Of a stretch of DNA of 64,000 bases, positions 43,845-52,714 are shown piece by piece. The notes below the pieces were generated by a model, which saw only the letters and a list, made by a program, of their open reading frames with translations, was not told where the DNA came from and did not search any database. Source of the DNA: UBA4660 sp034408895. Its GTDB lineage: Bacteria > Bacteroidota > Bacteroidia > Flavobacteriales_D > Sanyastnellaceae. Both the position numbers and the translations under genes were made by a program. Every line of letters starts with the position of its first letter. Position 1 is the first letter of the stretch. The stretch covers positions 1 through 64,000 of the forward strand of contig JAWXCI010000055.1 in assembly GCA_034408895.1 (NCBI GenBank), read 5' to 3'.

Positions 43845-44891
43845 TTGACCAAACTCGTTGACATAAACAATTTCCTGGAGCTTGCAAAAAATGCAGGCTC
43901 CTGTGTTTTGGATGTACGCAGCCCAGGCGAATTTGAACAGGGGCATTTTTCCGGGGCAAAAAATCTTGCACTGCTCAACAATGATGAACGACATATCGTA
44001 GGTCTCACTTACAAAGAGAAAGGAAGAGAAGAAGCGACACGCATTGGTTTCGAACTGGTGGGGAAAAAATTCGTGAACTTTATTGATGAGGCCCGCGAAC
44101 TTTCACCCTCGCGCGAAGTGCTGTTGCATTGTTGGCGCGGTGGCATGCGAAGCAATGTGATGGCCTGGCTGCTCGACATGGCGGGATTCAAAGTGACGAT
44201 GCTGAAGGGCGGCTACAAATCCTTTCGCAGGTGGGCGCTTGAACAACTGCTTCATCCCAAAAACATTTTTGTTCTTGCAGGAAAAACAGGAAGTGGAAAA
44301 ACTGAAATTCTTCATCATTTGAAAGAAGCCGGTGTAAAGGTAATTGACCTCGAAGCTTTGGCGCATCATCGCGGAAGCACTTTTGGCGCACTGGGACAAT
44401 TGCCGCAACCCACGCAGGAACAATTTGAAAATAACCTTGCCATGCAGTGGTCTCAAATTATTAGCGAAGTGTGGCTCGAAGATGAAAGCCGCTGGATTGG
44501 CCGTTGCAAACTTCCAGACAGGATTTATGAATCACTGAGAACCGCGAGTGTGCTGGCCCTGGATTTTTCAATTGACTACCGGAGGGAAAGGATATTGAAT
44601 GAATATGGAAAATTTCCTATTGAACAATTAAAAGAACGCACTTCCATGCTTGCAAAAAGATTGGGTGGTGATCGGCTGAAAGATTCTCTGGCGTTTCTGG
44701 ACGCGCAGGACATGAAGGGTTGGGTGGACATTATGCTCGACTATTACGACCGAAATTATGCCCACGGGATTTCACAACGTGACCCATTGCTGGTTGCACT
44801 ATTGGATTGCAGTGGAAAAACGATTAATGAAACAGCGAATGATCTCATCACCAAAAAAAATTCTATCACACTAAGCGCACATGACTACTGA
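43845..44891 (+). CDS. mnmH: tRNA 2-selenouridine synthase
   Basis: 348 residues from TTG 43845; the frame is closed by a stop just upstream and has no ATG near. The rhodanese domain (about 1-130) has the catalytic Cys96 in L-L-H-C-W-R-G-G-M-R-S. The second half has a P-loop G-K-T-G-S-G-K-T at 146-153 followed by D-L-E-A-L-A-H-H-R-G-S and F-G. The enzyme replaces sulfur by selenium in 2-thiouridine of wobble position 34 using selenophosphate from SelD. It overlaps selD by 11 bases, so the two are made together. Confidence 0.95.
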   Translation: MTKLVDINNFLELAKNAGSCVLDVRSPGEFEQGHFSGAKNLALLNNDERHIVGLTYKEKGREEATRIGFELVGKKFVNFIDEARELSPSREVLLHCWRGGMRSNVMAWLLDMAGFKVTMLKGGYKSFRRWALEQLLHPKNIFVLAGKTGSGKTEILHHLKEAGVKVIDLEALAHHRGSTFGALGQLPQPTQEQFENNLAMQWSQIISEVWLEDESRWIGRCKLPDRIYESLRTASVLALDFSIDYRRERILNEYGKFPIEQLKERTSMLAKRLGGDRLKDSLAFLDAQDMKGWVDIMLDYYDRNYAHGISQRDPLLVALLDCSGKTINETANDLITKKNSITLSAHDY

Positions 44892-45933
44892 AACTGAAAA
44901 TAAAATTCGCCTTACCCAATACAGCCACGGTGCCGGGTGTGGATGCAAGATATCTCCCGCTGTGCTCCGCGAAATGCTTCGCTCGGATGAAGTTTTTCCG
45001 CCCGATGAAAAACTATTGGTAGGAAATGAACACAATGATGATGCTGCGGTTTACGAAATGGATAGAGGCCAATGCCTCATTTCCACAACAGATTTTTTTA
45101 TGCCCGTTGTGGATGACGCGTTTGATTTCGGGCGCATAGCGGCTACCAATGCCATCAGCGATGTGTATGCCATGGGTGGCACACCCATTCTGGCTGTTGC
45201 CATTCTAGGCTGGCCGGTGGAGAAACTTCCACCATCGCTTGCGCAAAAAGTGTTGGAGGGTGCGCGATTTATGTGCCGCATGGCTGGCATCACCTTGGCC
45301 GGTGGGCATAGCATTGATTCTCCTGAACCCATTTTTGGTTTGGCAGTAAGTGGTCTTGTAAAAAAAGAAGACCTCTTGCGAAATAATACAGCGCAGGAAG
45401 GTGATTTGCTTTTTATTACGAAACCACTTGGGCTGGGCACCATTACCACCGCAGCTAAACGCGGCCTCGTTCAGGATGAAGATTTACAAACCGCCATCAG
45501 TTATATGTGCATGCTCAACAAGTTTGGCGAGGTGCTAGGGCGCATGAAAGGTGTTCATGCCCTTACTGACGTTACCGGTTTTGGATTGCTTGGTCACCTT
45601 ATCGAGATGTGCGATGGAAGCGGACTCAGCGCTGAACTCTCTTTTGAAAAAATTCCAGTGCTTCCAAATCTTAGTCACTACCACGCGCAAATGATTTACC
45701 CGGACATGACTATGAAAAATTTCCAGGCCTATTCTGCCAAATGCAATTCATTGGATACGCCAAAACTTTTTACCCTGTGCGATCCGCAAACCAGTGGGGG
45801 GTTGTTGGTAGCAGTGTCACCGTCCGCGCTGGACGATTACCTCAGTGCTGCGCGGAATTTTGGCTTGGGTGGAATTGGGGATGTGTGTATCGGGCAAATG
45901 GTGCCGCACGCGGAGAAGGTAGTTAGGGTGTGA
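44881..45933 (+). CDS. selD: Selenide, water dikinase (selenophosphate synthase)
   Basis: 350 residues. Makes selenophosphate from selenide and ATP. The N-terminal catalytic loop is H-G-A-G-C-G-C-K with Cys20 and Lys23; the first Cys is selenocysteine in some organisms but is encoded by TGT here. Nucleotide-binding motifs: D-D-A-A-V-Y, T-T-D-F-F, A-I-S-D-V-Y-A-M-G-G and D-P-Q-T-S-G-G-L-L. Paired with mnmH, and no selA, selB or selC was seen, so tRNA selenation is its likely role here. Confidence 0.97.
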   Translation: MTTETENKIRLTQYSHGAGCGCKISPAVLREMLRSDEVFPPDEKLLVGNEHNDDAAVYEMDRGQCLISTTDFFMPVVDDAFDFGRIAATNAISDVYAMGGTPILAVAILGWPVEKLPPSLAQKVLEGARFMCRMAGITLAGGHSIDSPEPIFGLAVSGLVKKEDLLRNNTAQEGDLLFITKPLGLGTITTAAKRGLVQDEDLQTAISYMCMLNKFGEVLGRMKGVHALTDVTGFGLLGHLIEMCDGSGLSAELSFEKIPVLPNLSHYHAQMIYPDMTMKNFQAYSAKCNSLDTPKLFTLCDPQTSGGLLVAVSPSALDDYLSAARNFGLGGIGDVCIGQMVPHAEKVVRV

Positions 45934-45961
45934 AATGAGAAAGTTAGCAGAACCTCTGGGT

Positions 45962-47122
45962 TCAGAGTGGACGAGCGGGCTTGTACAAATCGTACCTCAG
46001 AGAAAAAACATTGGAGTAAAGCACATCGCTTTGGTTGCCAATGTCGCTCAGTGCGTAATCCAGTTGAAGTTGTTTAATACGAAGGCCAAGACCCATGTTG
46101 GGTTGCCAGGTAAATGATTCGCTGCCGTCAAAATCTTTTACACGCTGCACATTACCCGCACCCATACGCAAGAAGATTACGTTGTTGTAACCCAGATCGA
46201 AACCAATGTGCGGATCAATGCTCACGGGCTTAGCAGACACCAAAACATTTCGCTGTCCGTCTGTGGTCAGGTCGGCATTTAACTCAGCAAGTAAGGAAAC
46301 TTTTTTCCATTGGAAATTTCTTGCACCTCCAATAATTACCCTCGGCAATGCTATTTCCAGTGAGTTCTGCGGAATTTCATTTCCTGTTTGGGTAAACACA
46401 TCAATGGTGTTTTGATCGAGCGAATAACTCCAGGCATTAAACGTGGAAGTGATATCCCGACCCATCACTCCTAGTTTCCAGTTTCTCCAGTCGTATTGTA
46501 TTCCGGCATCCAATCCAAATCCCCAGGCATTTGCGAAATCGCCCACCTGCCTGTAAATAATTTTCGCATTGGCTCCCCATCGCAAACCTGTACCGGTAGG
46601 TCGTTCGTTTACCAAATCCACCTGGTTTGAATTATTTTTAGAAAATGCATTGCGTGCATAAGAAAGCACAAATGCATAATCGGCTGCTGAAAAGGTGGTG
46701 ATGCGATCGTAGTCAATATTTCCTCCGGCATCAATCAGATCCGTAGTGTTGGGAATATCATCCACGCCAAAACGAATAAATGAAATGCTCGCTGCACTTA
46801 CTGAGTCAAGTGATTTTCCGATGGCCGCATAATCATATTTGGCGATACCCGCAAAATATTCGGAGTGCATAGCGGCAATTTGCAAATCGCTGCGGATGCC
46901 CAGAAGCCCTGCCGGATTCCAATAACCAGAAGTCACGTCATTGACCGTTGCTACTTGCGCGAGCGACATGCCGAGTGCTCGGGCGCCCACTCCTATTTGC
47001 AGAAATTCGTTCACATACTTAGGGGTGGCATCATCCTCCGGGGGGGAAGGGGTTATTTGAGCATCCACCGTGATAAGTGAAAATGCCATTACAAAAAGAA
47101 GAAAAAAATGCTTTGTAAACAT
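45962..47122 (-). CDS. PorV/PorQ-family outer-membrane barrel protein
   Basis: 386 residues from ATG 47122 (M-F-T-K-H-F-F), which starts the signal peptide; an earlier in-frame start lacks one. After cleavage at D-A-Q, the family opening reads N-E-F-L-Q-I-G-V-G-A-R-A-L-G-M, then A-T-V-N-D-V-T-S-G-Y-W-N-P-A-G-L. Strand pairs continue to the end N-V-F-S-L-R-Y-D-L. PorV shuttles T9SS cargo to the sortase PorU and PorQ belongs to the same family; which member this is cannot be decided from the sequence. Convergent with selD. Confidence 0.85.
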   Translation of the reverse strand: MFTKHFFLLFVMAFSLITVDAQITPSPPEDDATPKYVNEFLQIGVGARALGMSLAQVATVNDVTSGYWNPAGLLGIRSDLQIAAMHSEYFAGIAKYDYAAIGKSLDSVSAASISFIRFGVDDIPNTTDLIDAGGNIDYDRITTFSAADYAFVLSYARNAFSKNNSNQVDLVNERPTGTGLRWGANAKIIYRQVGDFANAWGFGLDAGIQYDWRNWKLGVMGRDITSTFNAWSYSLDQNTIDVFTQTGNEIPQNSLEIALPRVIIGGARNFQWKKVSLLAELNADLTTDGQRNVLVSAKPVSIDPHIGFDLGYNNVIFLRMGAGNVQRVKDFDGSESFTWQPNMGLGLRIKQLQLDYALSDIGNQSDVLYSNVFSLRYDLYKPARPL

Positions 47123-47132
47123 CGCGATAAAA

Positions 47133-47813
47133 TTAAGACCAGGGCGGTGAACCTTGAATCGCATCATTTATTGCGTGAATCAATATTTCATCCGAAATTT
47201 CTTCCAGCACACACACGGAATCCACCCCGTTGCGATGAAGCTCTGATGCAGTGGCCGGCCCGAAAGCAATGCAGCGTTGGTACTCCATGTATTGGTTGGT
47301 CATGAAGAAACTGCGCACATTGGATGGAGATGAAAACACCAGTACATCGGGGAAGCCAAGCGGCCGCGGTTGAGGCGTTGTCTTGTAGCAAATCAGATCA
47401 ATGGATTGTTGGTACTCAAGAAATTTCTGAACACTGCGAAGACTTTCATCGGACTGTGGAAAAAGCACGGTGCAGTTTTTTATGTGAAGCACAAATTGCT
47501 GAGCCACTTCATCCGTGTCATTCGAATTGCCCATAAAATCAACTTCCACGTACTGGGATAATTCATCGCCTGTTGCATTGCCGATGGCTCCAAATTTCTG
47601 GTGATTCAAAATGGGATGCTGTGCGAAGAAATGTTTCACTCCGTTTTTTGATGAAAAGAAAACCCAGTCGGTATGGGCAATGTTAGGATCGAAGGTTTTG
47701 GGTTGGATGCGGATGAGTGAGAGTGCAAGCAGTTCAACTCCCCGCTCCTGCAAATTCCTGCTAAGCAAACTTTCTTCATCCATGCTGCGCGATATGAAAA
47801 CTGTTTTGCTCAT
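47133..47813 (-). CDS. hemD: Uroporphyrinogen-III synthase
   Basis: 226 residues from ATG 47813, overlapping the hemC stop by 4 bases. The family has low sequence identity; visible are V-F-I-S-R-S near the start, D-W-V-F-F-S-S-K-N-G-V, A-I-G-N-A-T-G, L-V-F-S-S-P-S-N-V-R-S-F and A-F-G-P-A-T-A-S-E-L. It cyclises hydroxymethylbilane with D-ring inversion in tetrapyrrole synthesis. Called on these motifs plus the hemA-hemC-hemD order. Confidence 0.92.
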   Translation of the reverse strand: MSKTVFISRSMDEESLLSRNLQERGVELLALSLIRIQPKTFDPNIAHTDWVFFSSKNGVKHFFAQHPILNHQKFGAIGNATGDELSQYVEVDFMGNSNDTDEVAQQFVLHIKNCTVLFPQSDESLRSVQKFLEYQQSIDLICYKTTPQPRPLGFPDVLVFSSPSNVRSFFMTNQYMEYQRCIAFGPATASELHRNGVDSVCVLEEISDEILIHAINDAIQGSPPWS

Positions 47814-48733
47814 GAACGCAATTCGCGAAGAATGATTTCCGGGAGTGCCTTTGCATCGGTGTGGCGGACTACGATTCTTTTCAATGGAGCATCCCACTTT
47901 TCCGCATAAGCCGAGTGAGCTTCAATTTCATTTCCTGATCGCCTCACAAAAACTCCCAGCGGAAGATGACAACCTCCATGCATTTGGTGGAGAACAGTAC
48001 GTTCAATGTTCACGAGTTCTGCTGTGGATGCATCATTTATTTTATGAAGCAACGCAATAAGTTCAGCATCATCAGCGCGGCATTGAATGGCCAGCACTCC
48101 CTGGGCTGGTGCAGGAACAAATTCTTGCGGAGATAAAACTTGCGGATGTAAATCACTCACATCAAGCGCGAGCCTGTCCACACCGGCCTTGGCAATAAGG
48201 ATCGCATCAAAATCTCCTTCGCGAAGTTTTTTAATTCTTGTGGGCACATTTCCCCTGATGTCTTTCAATTCCACATCAGCGCGGTGATTAAGCAGTTGCG
48301 CTTTGCGTCTTGATGATGATGTGCCCACCACTGCATTTCTTTTCAGTCCCCACTTTTCCTGGGGATCAAATGCGGAGGAATGAATAAGCAGCAACTCCGA
48401 TGCATCAGCACGTTCACTCAACGCTGCTATCACCAGGCCATCCGGCTGCCTGGTTTCAAGGTCTTTGTGCGAATGCACGGCAAGGTCAATTTCATTATTC
48501 AACAATGCCTCTTCAATTTCTTTAGTAAAAAATCCTTTGCCTTCAATCTTGTCAAAGCCCAGGTGTTGAATTTCATCTCCCTTGGTTTTGATGATGCGCA
48601 ATGAACAGTTAACCCCGATGAGATCAAGTTGTGACTGGATGAAGTTGGCCTGCCAAAGAGCAAGGTCGCTTCCCCTGGTACCGATGATAAAAATTTTGGA
48701 CAATGGCTTTTTAGGAGAATGTTTAAGTTTCAT
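47810..48733 (-). CDS. hemC: Hydroxymethylbilane synthase (porphobilinogen deaminase)
   Basis: 307 residues from ATG 48733, chosen because it leaves the usual short lead before I-G-T-R-G-S-D-L-A-L-W-Q. Features: H-S-H-K-D-L, R-G-N-V-P-T-R-I-K-K-L, L-S-P-Q-E-F-V-P-A-P-A-Q-G-V-L-A-I-Q and the cofactor Cys in M-H-G-G-C-H-L-P-L-G. Polymerises four porphobilinogens. Middle gene of the heme operon; 125 bases separate it from hemA. Confidence 0.97.
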   Translation of the reverse strand: MKLKHSPKKPLSKIFIIGTRGSDLALWQANFIQSQLDLIGVNCSLRIIKTKGDEIQHLGFDKIEGKGFFTKEIEEALLNNEIDLAVHSHKDLETRQPDGLVIAALSERADASELLLIHSSAFDPQEKWGLKRNAVVGTSSSRRKAQLLNHRADVELKDIRGNVPTRIKKLREGDFDAILIAKAGVDRLALDVSDLHPQVLSPQEFVPAPAQGVLAIQCRADDAELIALLHKINDASTAELVNIERTVLHQMHGGCHLPLGVFVRRSGNEIEAHSAYAEKWDAPLKRIVVRHTDAKALPEIILRELRS

Positions 48734-48858
48734 TGAATCAAATCTTGCCGCTTTTAGAAACTCTTCGCTTCTCAAAGAATGCACTCATAACAAACTAGTT
48801 GCCCGCAGGACTCTGTGGTGATGAAACTTTAGAAAGCTATAATCAGGATGCAAAAAAA

Positions 48859-50094
48859 TCAATTCTTCGCTACTGCATCAAGCAGAACTTCTTTCGCCAT
48901 TTTCATAGGTATAGAGATGTATTTCTTCTCCATATAAGTCATGATTTTTTCGAGTAGACCACGCGAACTTTCATCGAGTTGCTGAAGGTCTTTCGCAAAA
49001 ATTTCGCCCAGGGCAGTTGCTTTTATTTCGCGGATGGTATGTGGAATAGAACGCATCAGCAACTCAATGTTGCGCTCCTGCACTATACGCCCAAAGTCCT
49101 TTATCGCTTTGGCAATAATGGGTTCACATTCGTTGAGCGCCTGTTTTCGAAAGTGAATGTTTTGAGCAGCCACTTCCTGTATCTGTTTCATTCCTGTGTA
49201 GTGCACCGGGAAATGTGAAATGATTTTCCTTTCCACATCGGCAGGAAGCGCAAGATCAATTATGAACTTTTTACCGGTTTCACCCTTCAGCAATTTGTCG
49301 TACACTGCTACAGTAATAATTGCTTTGCCTGATGCCGTGCAGGAAATTAGTGCATCAAATCCCTTGTCATAGTTTTCCAGTTCATCGAGCGGGATGCTCG
49401 AACCACCGAAGGCATTCGCAAGGGATTGTGCATGGGCGAGTGTTCTATTAGCGACAGTGAAATTCCTGTATTCGTGTTCATGAAGAAACTTCAAAAAATT
49501 CCGAATCACCTGCCCAGCCCCAATAAGAAGAATTCTTGCATCATGCTTCAGCCCGGCTTTTTCAAATTCGCGCCACGCAAGTGAAACCACCGAGACCGGT
49601 TTGCGGGAAAGATCAGTTTGTGTAAAGATTTCTTTTGCGGTTTTAATGCATTGATTTATGACGAGCCTCAAAGCATCACCAGCCAGTTGCGCATCGCTTG
49701 CTTCTTCAAAAGCCTTGCGTATCTGGGTGATGATTTCCTGTTCGCCAATCACCACCGAATCCAATGAAGATGAAACCCGCAAAAGATGTTCTATTGCATC
49801 AGCACCCTGGAACACTTCGGCTTTTACTGCAATAGCTGCTGCTGTCACTTCATCGAGTTCCGCATTTACACGCCTCAAAAGTTGGGAAGTAATACCCGGA
49901 CACACAAAATGGTGAGCTGTGAAAATGAATTCAGCCCGATTGCAGGTCTGGAGACACATCAACTCTGGCAAGTTCAATGCTGATTTTATGGATTGAAGAA
50001 CGCCATTGCGCACGTCATCGGAAAGATGGAATTTCCCGATTTGTTCCAGTGAAAAATGGTGGTGCGTGATGGATATTACCCGGAGTTCGTTCAC
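48859..50094 (-). CDS. hemA: Glutamyl-tRNA reductase
   Basis: 412 residues from GTG 50094 (V-N-E-L-R-V-I-S-I-T-H); a longer in-frame ATG at 50148 would give a family-atypical lead. Catalytic Cys51 is in L-Q-T-C-N-R-A-E-F. The NADPH domain has L-L-I-G-A-G-Q-V-I and the C-terminal part the helical dimerisation domain. It reduces glutamyl-tRNA to the aminoketone precursor of 5-aminolevulinate, the committed step of the C5 route. First gene of the hem group. Confidence 0.95.
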   Translation of the reverse strand: MNELRVISITHHHFSLEQIGKFHLSDDVRNGVLQSIKSALNLPELMCLQTCNRAEFIFTAHHFVCPGITSQLLRRVNAELDEVTAAAIAVKAEVFQGADAIEHLLRVSSSLDSVVIGEQEIITQIRKAFEEASDAQLAGDALRLVINQCIKTAKEIFTQTDLSRKPVSVVSLAWREFEKAGLKHDARILLIGAGQVIRNFLKFLHEHEYRNFTVANRTLAHAQSLANAFGGSSIPLDELENYDKGFDALISCTASGKAIITVAVYDKLLKGETGKKFIIDLALPADVERKIISHFPVHYTGMKQIQEVAAQNIHFRKQALNECEPIIAKAIKDFGRIVQERNIELLMRSIPHTIREIKATALGEIFAKDLQQLDESSRGLLEKIMTYMEKKYISIPMKMAKEVLLDAVAKN

Positions 50095-50189
50095 TGTTTT
50101 TTCTTTTGGCAAAAATGATTGGCGATGTAGGTTGTGTCTGTCACGCAAGTGTCAGCGAAGATAATTCGGGGTTTCAAGACAGGCATGAA

Positions 50190-50227
50190 AAAGAAAACGT
50201 TGCCCATACTGGCAACGTTTTCTTTTT
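50190..50227. terminator. Bidirectional hairpin between hemA and the dockerin-like gene
   Basis: GAAAACGTTGCC / GGCAACGTTTTC perfect 12-bp stem, 6-base loop, A-run on one side and T-run on the other. On the minus strand it ends transcripts from the gene at 50248, which would otherwise run into hemA. Confidence 0.9.
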
Positions 50228-50247
50228 CAATTCAACCGCAAGCAATT

Positions 50248-51114
50248 CTATTCAGGGCATTCATTACCGAAGACCCCAAGAAAAACCAACAAGTCGGTTG
50301 TGGCCACTGTATCATCACCTGTTAGGTCTTTGGGGCAGGCGGCATTACAACCGAAATCTGCCATAAGCAGCAGCAGGTCTGAAGTGGCTATCACACCGTT
50401 TATGTCAAAATCACCAGTGCATGAAAGACCGGGACCTATTTCGAAAGTGTGCTCGAAGCACACATTATTAAACGCAACAGTTTCACTTGTTGCGCTTCCA
50501 GGAGGATCATAAATACTGCCATCAGGATTTAATTTTCTTAACTGGAAATTGAGGCACCCACTCATATCTCCGGTGCTGGTAAATTGCCCAACAAGTACAT
50601 TGCCATTGGCATCTGCTGTATTGGGTGGAAAAGTGGTGGGTAATGCAACAACGGAAACCGAACCTCCGAAAAGATCATTAACAAGCAAATTGCCACCCGC
50701 CTCCCAGACATCAAAAAAGGCTTCATCCACAGGCAAACTCAAGAGCATGTTTCCCTGATTATCCCCGTAGCCAATGGTTAGCCACGAGTCGTAAGCAAGT
50801 GAGGGAAGCACACCGAACAACGCAGGGTTAATGTCAACTGTAGTGGGGCCGCCATCGGCATCTTGGTAAAAGCCATCGACAGCATCCAGGTTTAGTGGTG
50901 TAAACATGTTGCCGTAAATCACCTGAAGTTCCCAGTCATCGGGAATGTTAGCGTACAATCGGATGGTGTGTGCGGGCGAACCCAACACAGTTTCTAAATC
51001 CGAAGCAGCAGGTTCAGTAATCTGGATTTCTTCAGAAATTAAATTAAGAAAAGGTGCCTGGCCAAATGCAACGGCCGAAATGCACAGCAAGAAAAGAGTA
51101 GAAAGTGTTTTCAT
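50248..51114 (-). CDS. Secreted protein with dockerin-like calcium loops at its C-terminus
   Basis: 288 residues with a signal peptide ending A-F-G-Q. The body is beta-rich (I-Y-G-N-M-F-T-P-L-N-L, T-I-G-Y-G-D-N-Q-G-N) and of no family I recognise. The end (about 230-288) has two repeats of a dockerin-like EF-hand loop: G-D-F-D-I-N-G-V-I-A-T-S-D-L-L-L-L and D-L-T-G-D-D-T-V-A-T-T-D-L-L-V-F-L, each followed by F-G and Cys. In clostridia such pairs bind cohesins; in Bacteroidota they also occur at the ends of exported proteins without a known partner. No T9SS tail. Single-gene unit. Confidence 0.75.
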   Translation of the reverse strand: MKTLSTLFLLCISAVAFGQAPFLNLISEEIQITEPAASDLETVLGSPAHTIRLYANIPDDWELQVIYGNMFTPLNLDAVDGFYQDADGGPTTVDINPALFGVLPSLAYDSWLTIGYGDNQGNMLLSLPVDEAFFDVWEAGGNLLVNDLFGGSVSVVALPTTFPPNTADANGNVLVGQFTSTGDMSGCLNFQLRKLNPDGSIYDPPGSATSETVAFNNVCFEHTFEIGPGLSCTGDFDINGVIATSDLLLLMADFGCNAACPKDLTGDDTVATTDLLVFLGVFGNECPE

Positions 51115-51276
51115 TTTTTTGAATTTTTTTAGGGGTTGTGAAAGTAGGGCGAATGGAGTGATGTAACTCAGTGGTTACCCGTTTTGATGGAAATCAAAAA
51201 AGTACACAGCAAAATGACATGGACTTTTGGAAAGGGATACTTTCGCCTTCGGTGGCTTCGGCAGTTTCGGGGTCTA

Positions 51277-52170
51277 TCAATTCAAGGCAATGCCTACCTC
51301 CACGTCACTGAAATCACTCTTGATTTTTAACTGCCCGGTTGCTGAATTTCCGAATGATCCTTCCACATGTTTACTGGCGAAATCCGATTCGGAATTCGTT
51401 TTCTTAAATCCATCGGGAAGGTCAATTTCTCCGTAACTGCTTTCTGCATCAATTGAAAATGCGCAGGAAGGATCAAGTCCAATATCGGCATCACCATACT
51501 CTACTCTCACTGCCAGGTTTTTGCATGATGGATAAACATGACCGATCCTGAGATCCCCGAAGGCTACATTTATTTCGGCATTTCCTTTCAGTTGATCAAC
51601 GCCAAGACTTCCATATTCATTTTCCAAATTGCCTCCTCCAAAACTGGCGATAACTGCATCACCAAATGCGACCTTAAAATTATTGGTGGAAGAGGACAAA
51701 TTGCCACCGGAGAATTTGCCGTATTCTACCATGAGATTGCAGTTGCCGCTAAGATCACCGAGTGTCATTTCACCAAAAGCAGAATTTCCTTCCAATGAAC
51801 CACCCGCAGGCATTTTCATTTCCACAACAATGCTGAAGTTTTCTGATTTGCCGCAACTGATACTTCCGGAGGTTATCTTGAAATCAACTTTGGACATGCT
51901 TTCACCAATGGCTACTTCTATTTTCTCAAACAGTTCATCGGCCCGTTCCTGCGATTTTGCGTTGGTTGTGATTTTCACGAAGATGTCAATTTGCGGTGAA
52001 TCCCATGTGGTGATTTTCAAGTCCGCGAAATTGACTTCGAGGTCAACTATCACATTGTTGTTCACTTTAACGCTCTTGCGATATTCCTTGGAAAAATCTT
52101 CAAGAGCAAGGGCTTCTGCGGATAGAAGAATGGCAGCAAGAAAGAAACTAAAGATTGATTTTTTTTTCAT
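51277..52170 (-). CDS. DUF4097-type putative surface/adhesin-like protein
   Basis: 297 residues from ATG 52170 (M-K-K-K-S-I-F-S-F), which starts the signal peptide. The mature part repeats short beta strands with G-D, G-N and Y-G-x turns (V-E-Y-G-K-F-S-G-G-N, V-A-F-G-D-A-V-I, V-E-Y-G-D-A-D-I), the regular ladder of DUF4097. Third gene of an ECF sigma, anti-sigma, DUF4097 set; genes overlap by 17 and 23 bases. In other bacteria DUF4097 proteins often travel with anti-sigma factors or PspC-like envelope stress systems; a stress-sensing role is inference. Confidence 0.82.
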   Translation of the reverse strand: MKKKSIFSFFLAAILLSAEALALEDFSKEYRKSVKVNNNVIVDLEVNFADLKITTWDSPQIDIFVKITTNAKSQERADELFEKIEVAIGESMSKVDFKITSGSISCGKSENFSIVVEMKMPAGGSLEGNSAFGEMTLGDLSGNCNLMVEYGKFSGGNLSSSTNNFKVAFGDAVIASFGGGNLENEYGSLGVDQLKGNAEINVAFGDLRIGHVYPSCKNLAVRVEYGDADIGLDPSCAFSIDAESSYGEIDLPDGFKKTNSESDFASKHVEGSFGNSATGQLKIKSDFSDVEVGIALN

Positions 52171-52714
52171 CAGTTGGATTATTTTTTTTGTTTTGAATTT
52201 CTGTGTATTTCTGAAGGCTTTCCAGAATCTGGAGCCTGAAGCGGTAGTTGCCAATCATCGCATTAATGATTTTTTCGTTGGATGGATTTTTAGAAAGAAT
52301 GCGTTCCAGCACTTTGTATTCTCCTTCAAGTCTTGAGGTTTCTTCCTGGAATCTTTTCACCTGAATGTCGGGTGAAGCATAATTGACAGTCCTGGCTGCA
52401 AGTTTTTCCGTGTAGAATTTTTCAATCTGCGACATTTCATAAGACACATCCGAGAGCTTTGTCACCGCCATATTCTCTTGCGGTGATATTTTTTCATCGG
52501 ACTTCAGCACCACTGTGAACACAACCGCGATAATGGCCGCTGCGGCCAAAGCGGAATACGTCCACATCTGGAAGACCTTGGATTTCTTTTGCTCAACATT
52601 TTTCAACAGCCGCATTTCAAAACGCTCTTCGTGGCCGGGAAGTGGTTCACCGTTCGGTTTGTTTTCCACCGGCCGGAGAATTTCTTTCAACTTTTCCTCA
52701 AAACTGCTTTTCAT
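52148..52714 (-). CDS. Likely anti-sigma factor, single-pass membrane protein
   Basis: 188 residues. About 50 N-terminal cytoplasmic residues with G-H-E-E-R-F-E-M-R-L-L, one membrane helix (about 53-70, A-L-A-A-A-A-I-I-A-V-V-F) and a periplasmic coiled-coil-like part to the end. No zinc-binding H-x3-C-x2-C motif is visible, so it is not a ZAS-type anti-sigma; the role is inferred from its position immediately after the sigma gene with a 17-base overlap. Confidence 0.75.
   Translation of the reverse strand: MKSSFEEKLKEILRPVENKPNGEPLPGHEERFEMRLLKNVEQKKSKVFQMWTYSALAAAAIIAVVFTVVLKSDEKISPQENMAVTKLSDVSYEMSQIEKFYTEKLAARTVNYASPDIQVKRFQEETSRLEGEYKVLERILSKNPSNEKIINAMIGNYRFRLQILESLQKYTEIQNKKNNPTDEKKINL

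Noticed and set aside
44881..44960. Selenocysteine codon in SelD
   Set aside because: The catalytic position is a normal TGT cysteine codon; there is no in-frame TGA.
47123..47167. Longer N-terminus for the PorV-like protein at 45962
   Set aside because: The extension lacks signal-peptide features, while the ATG at 47122 starts a clear signal peptide.
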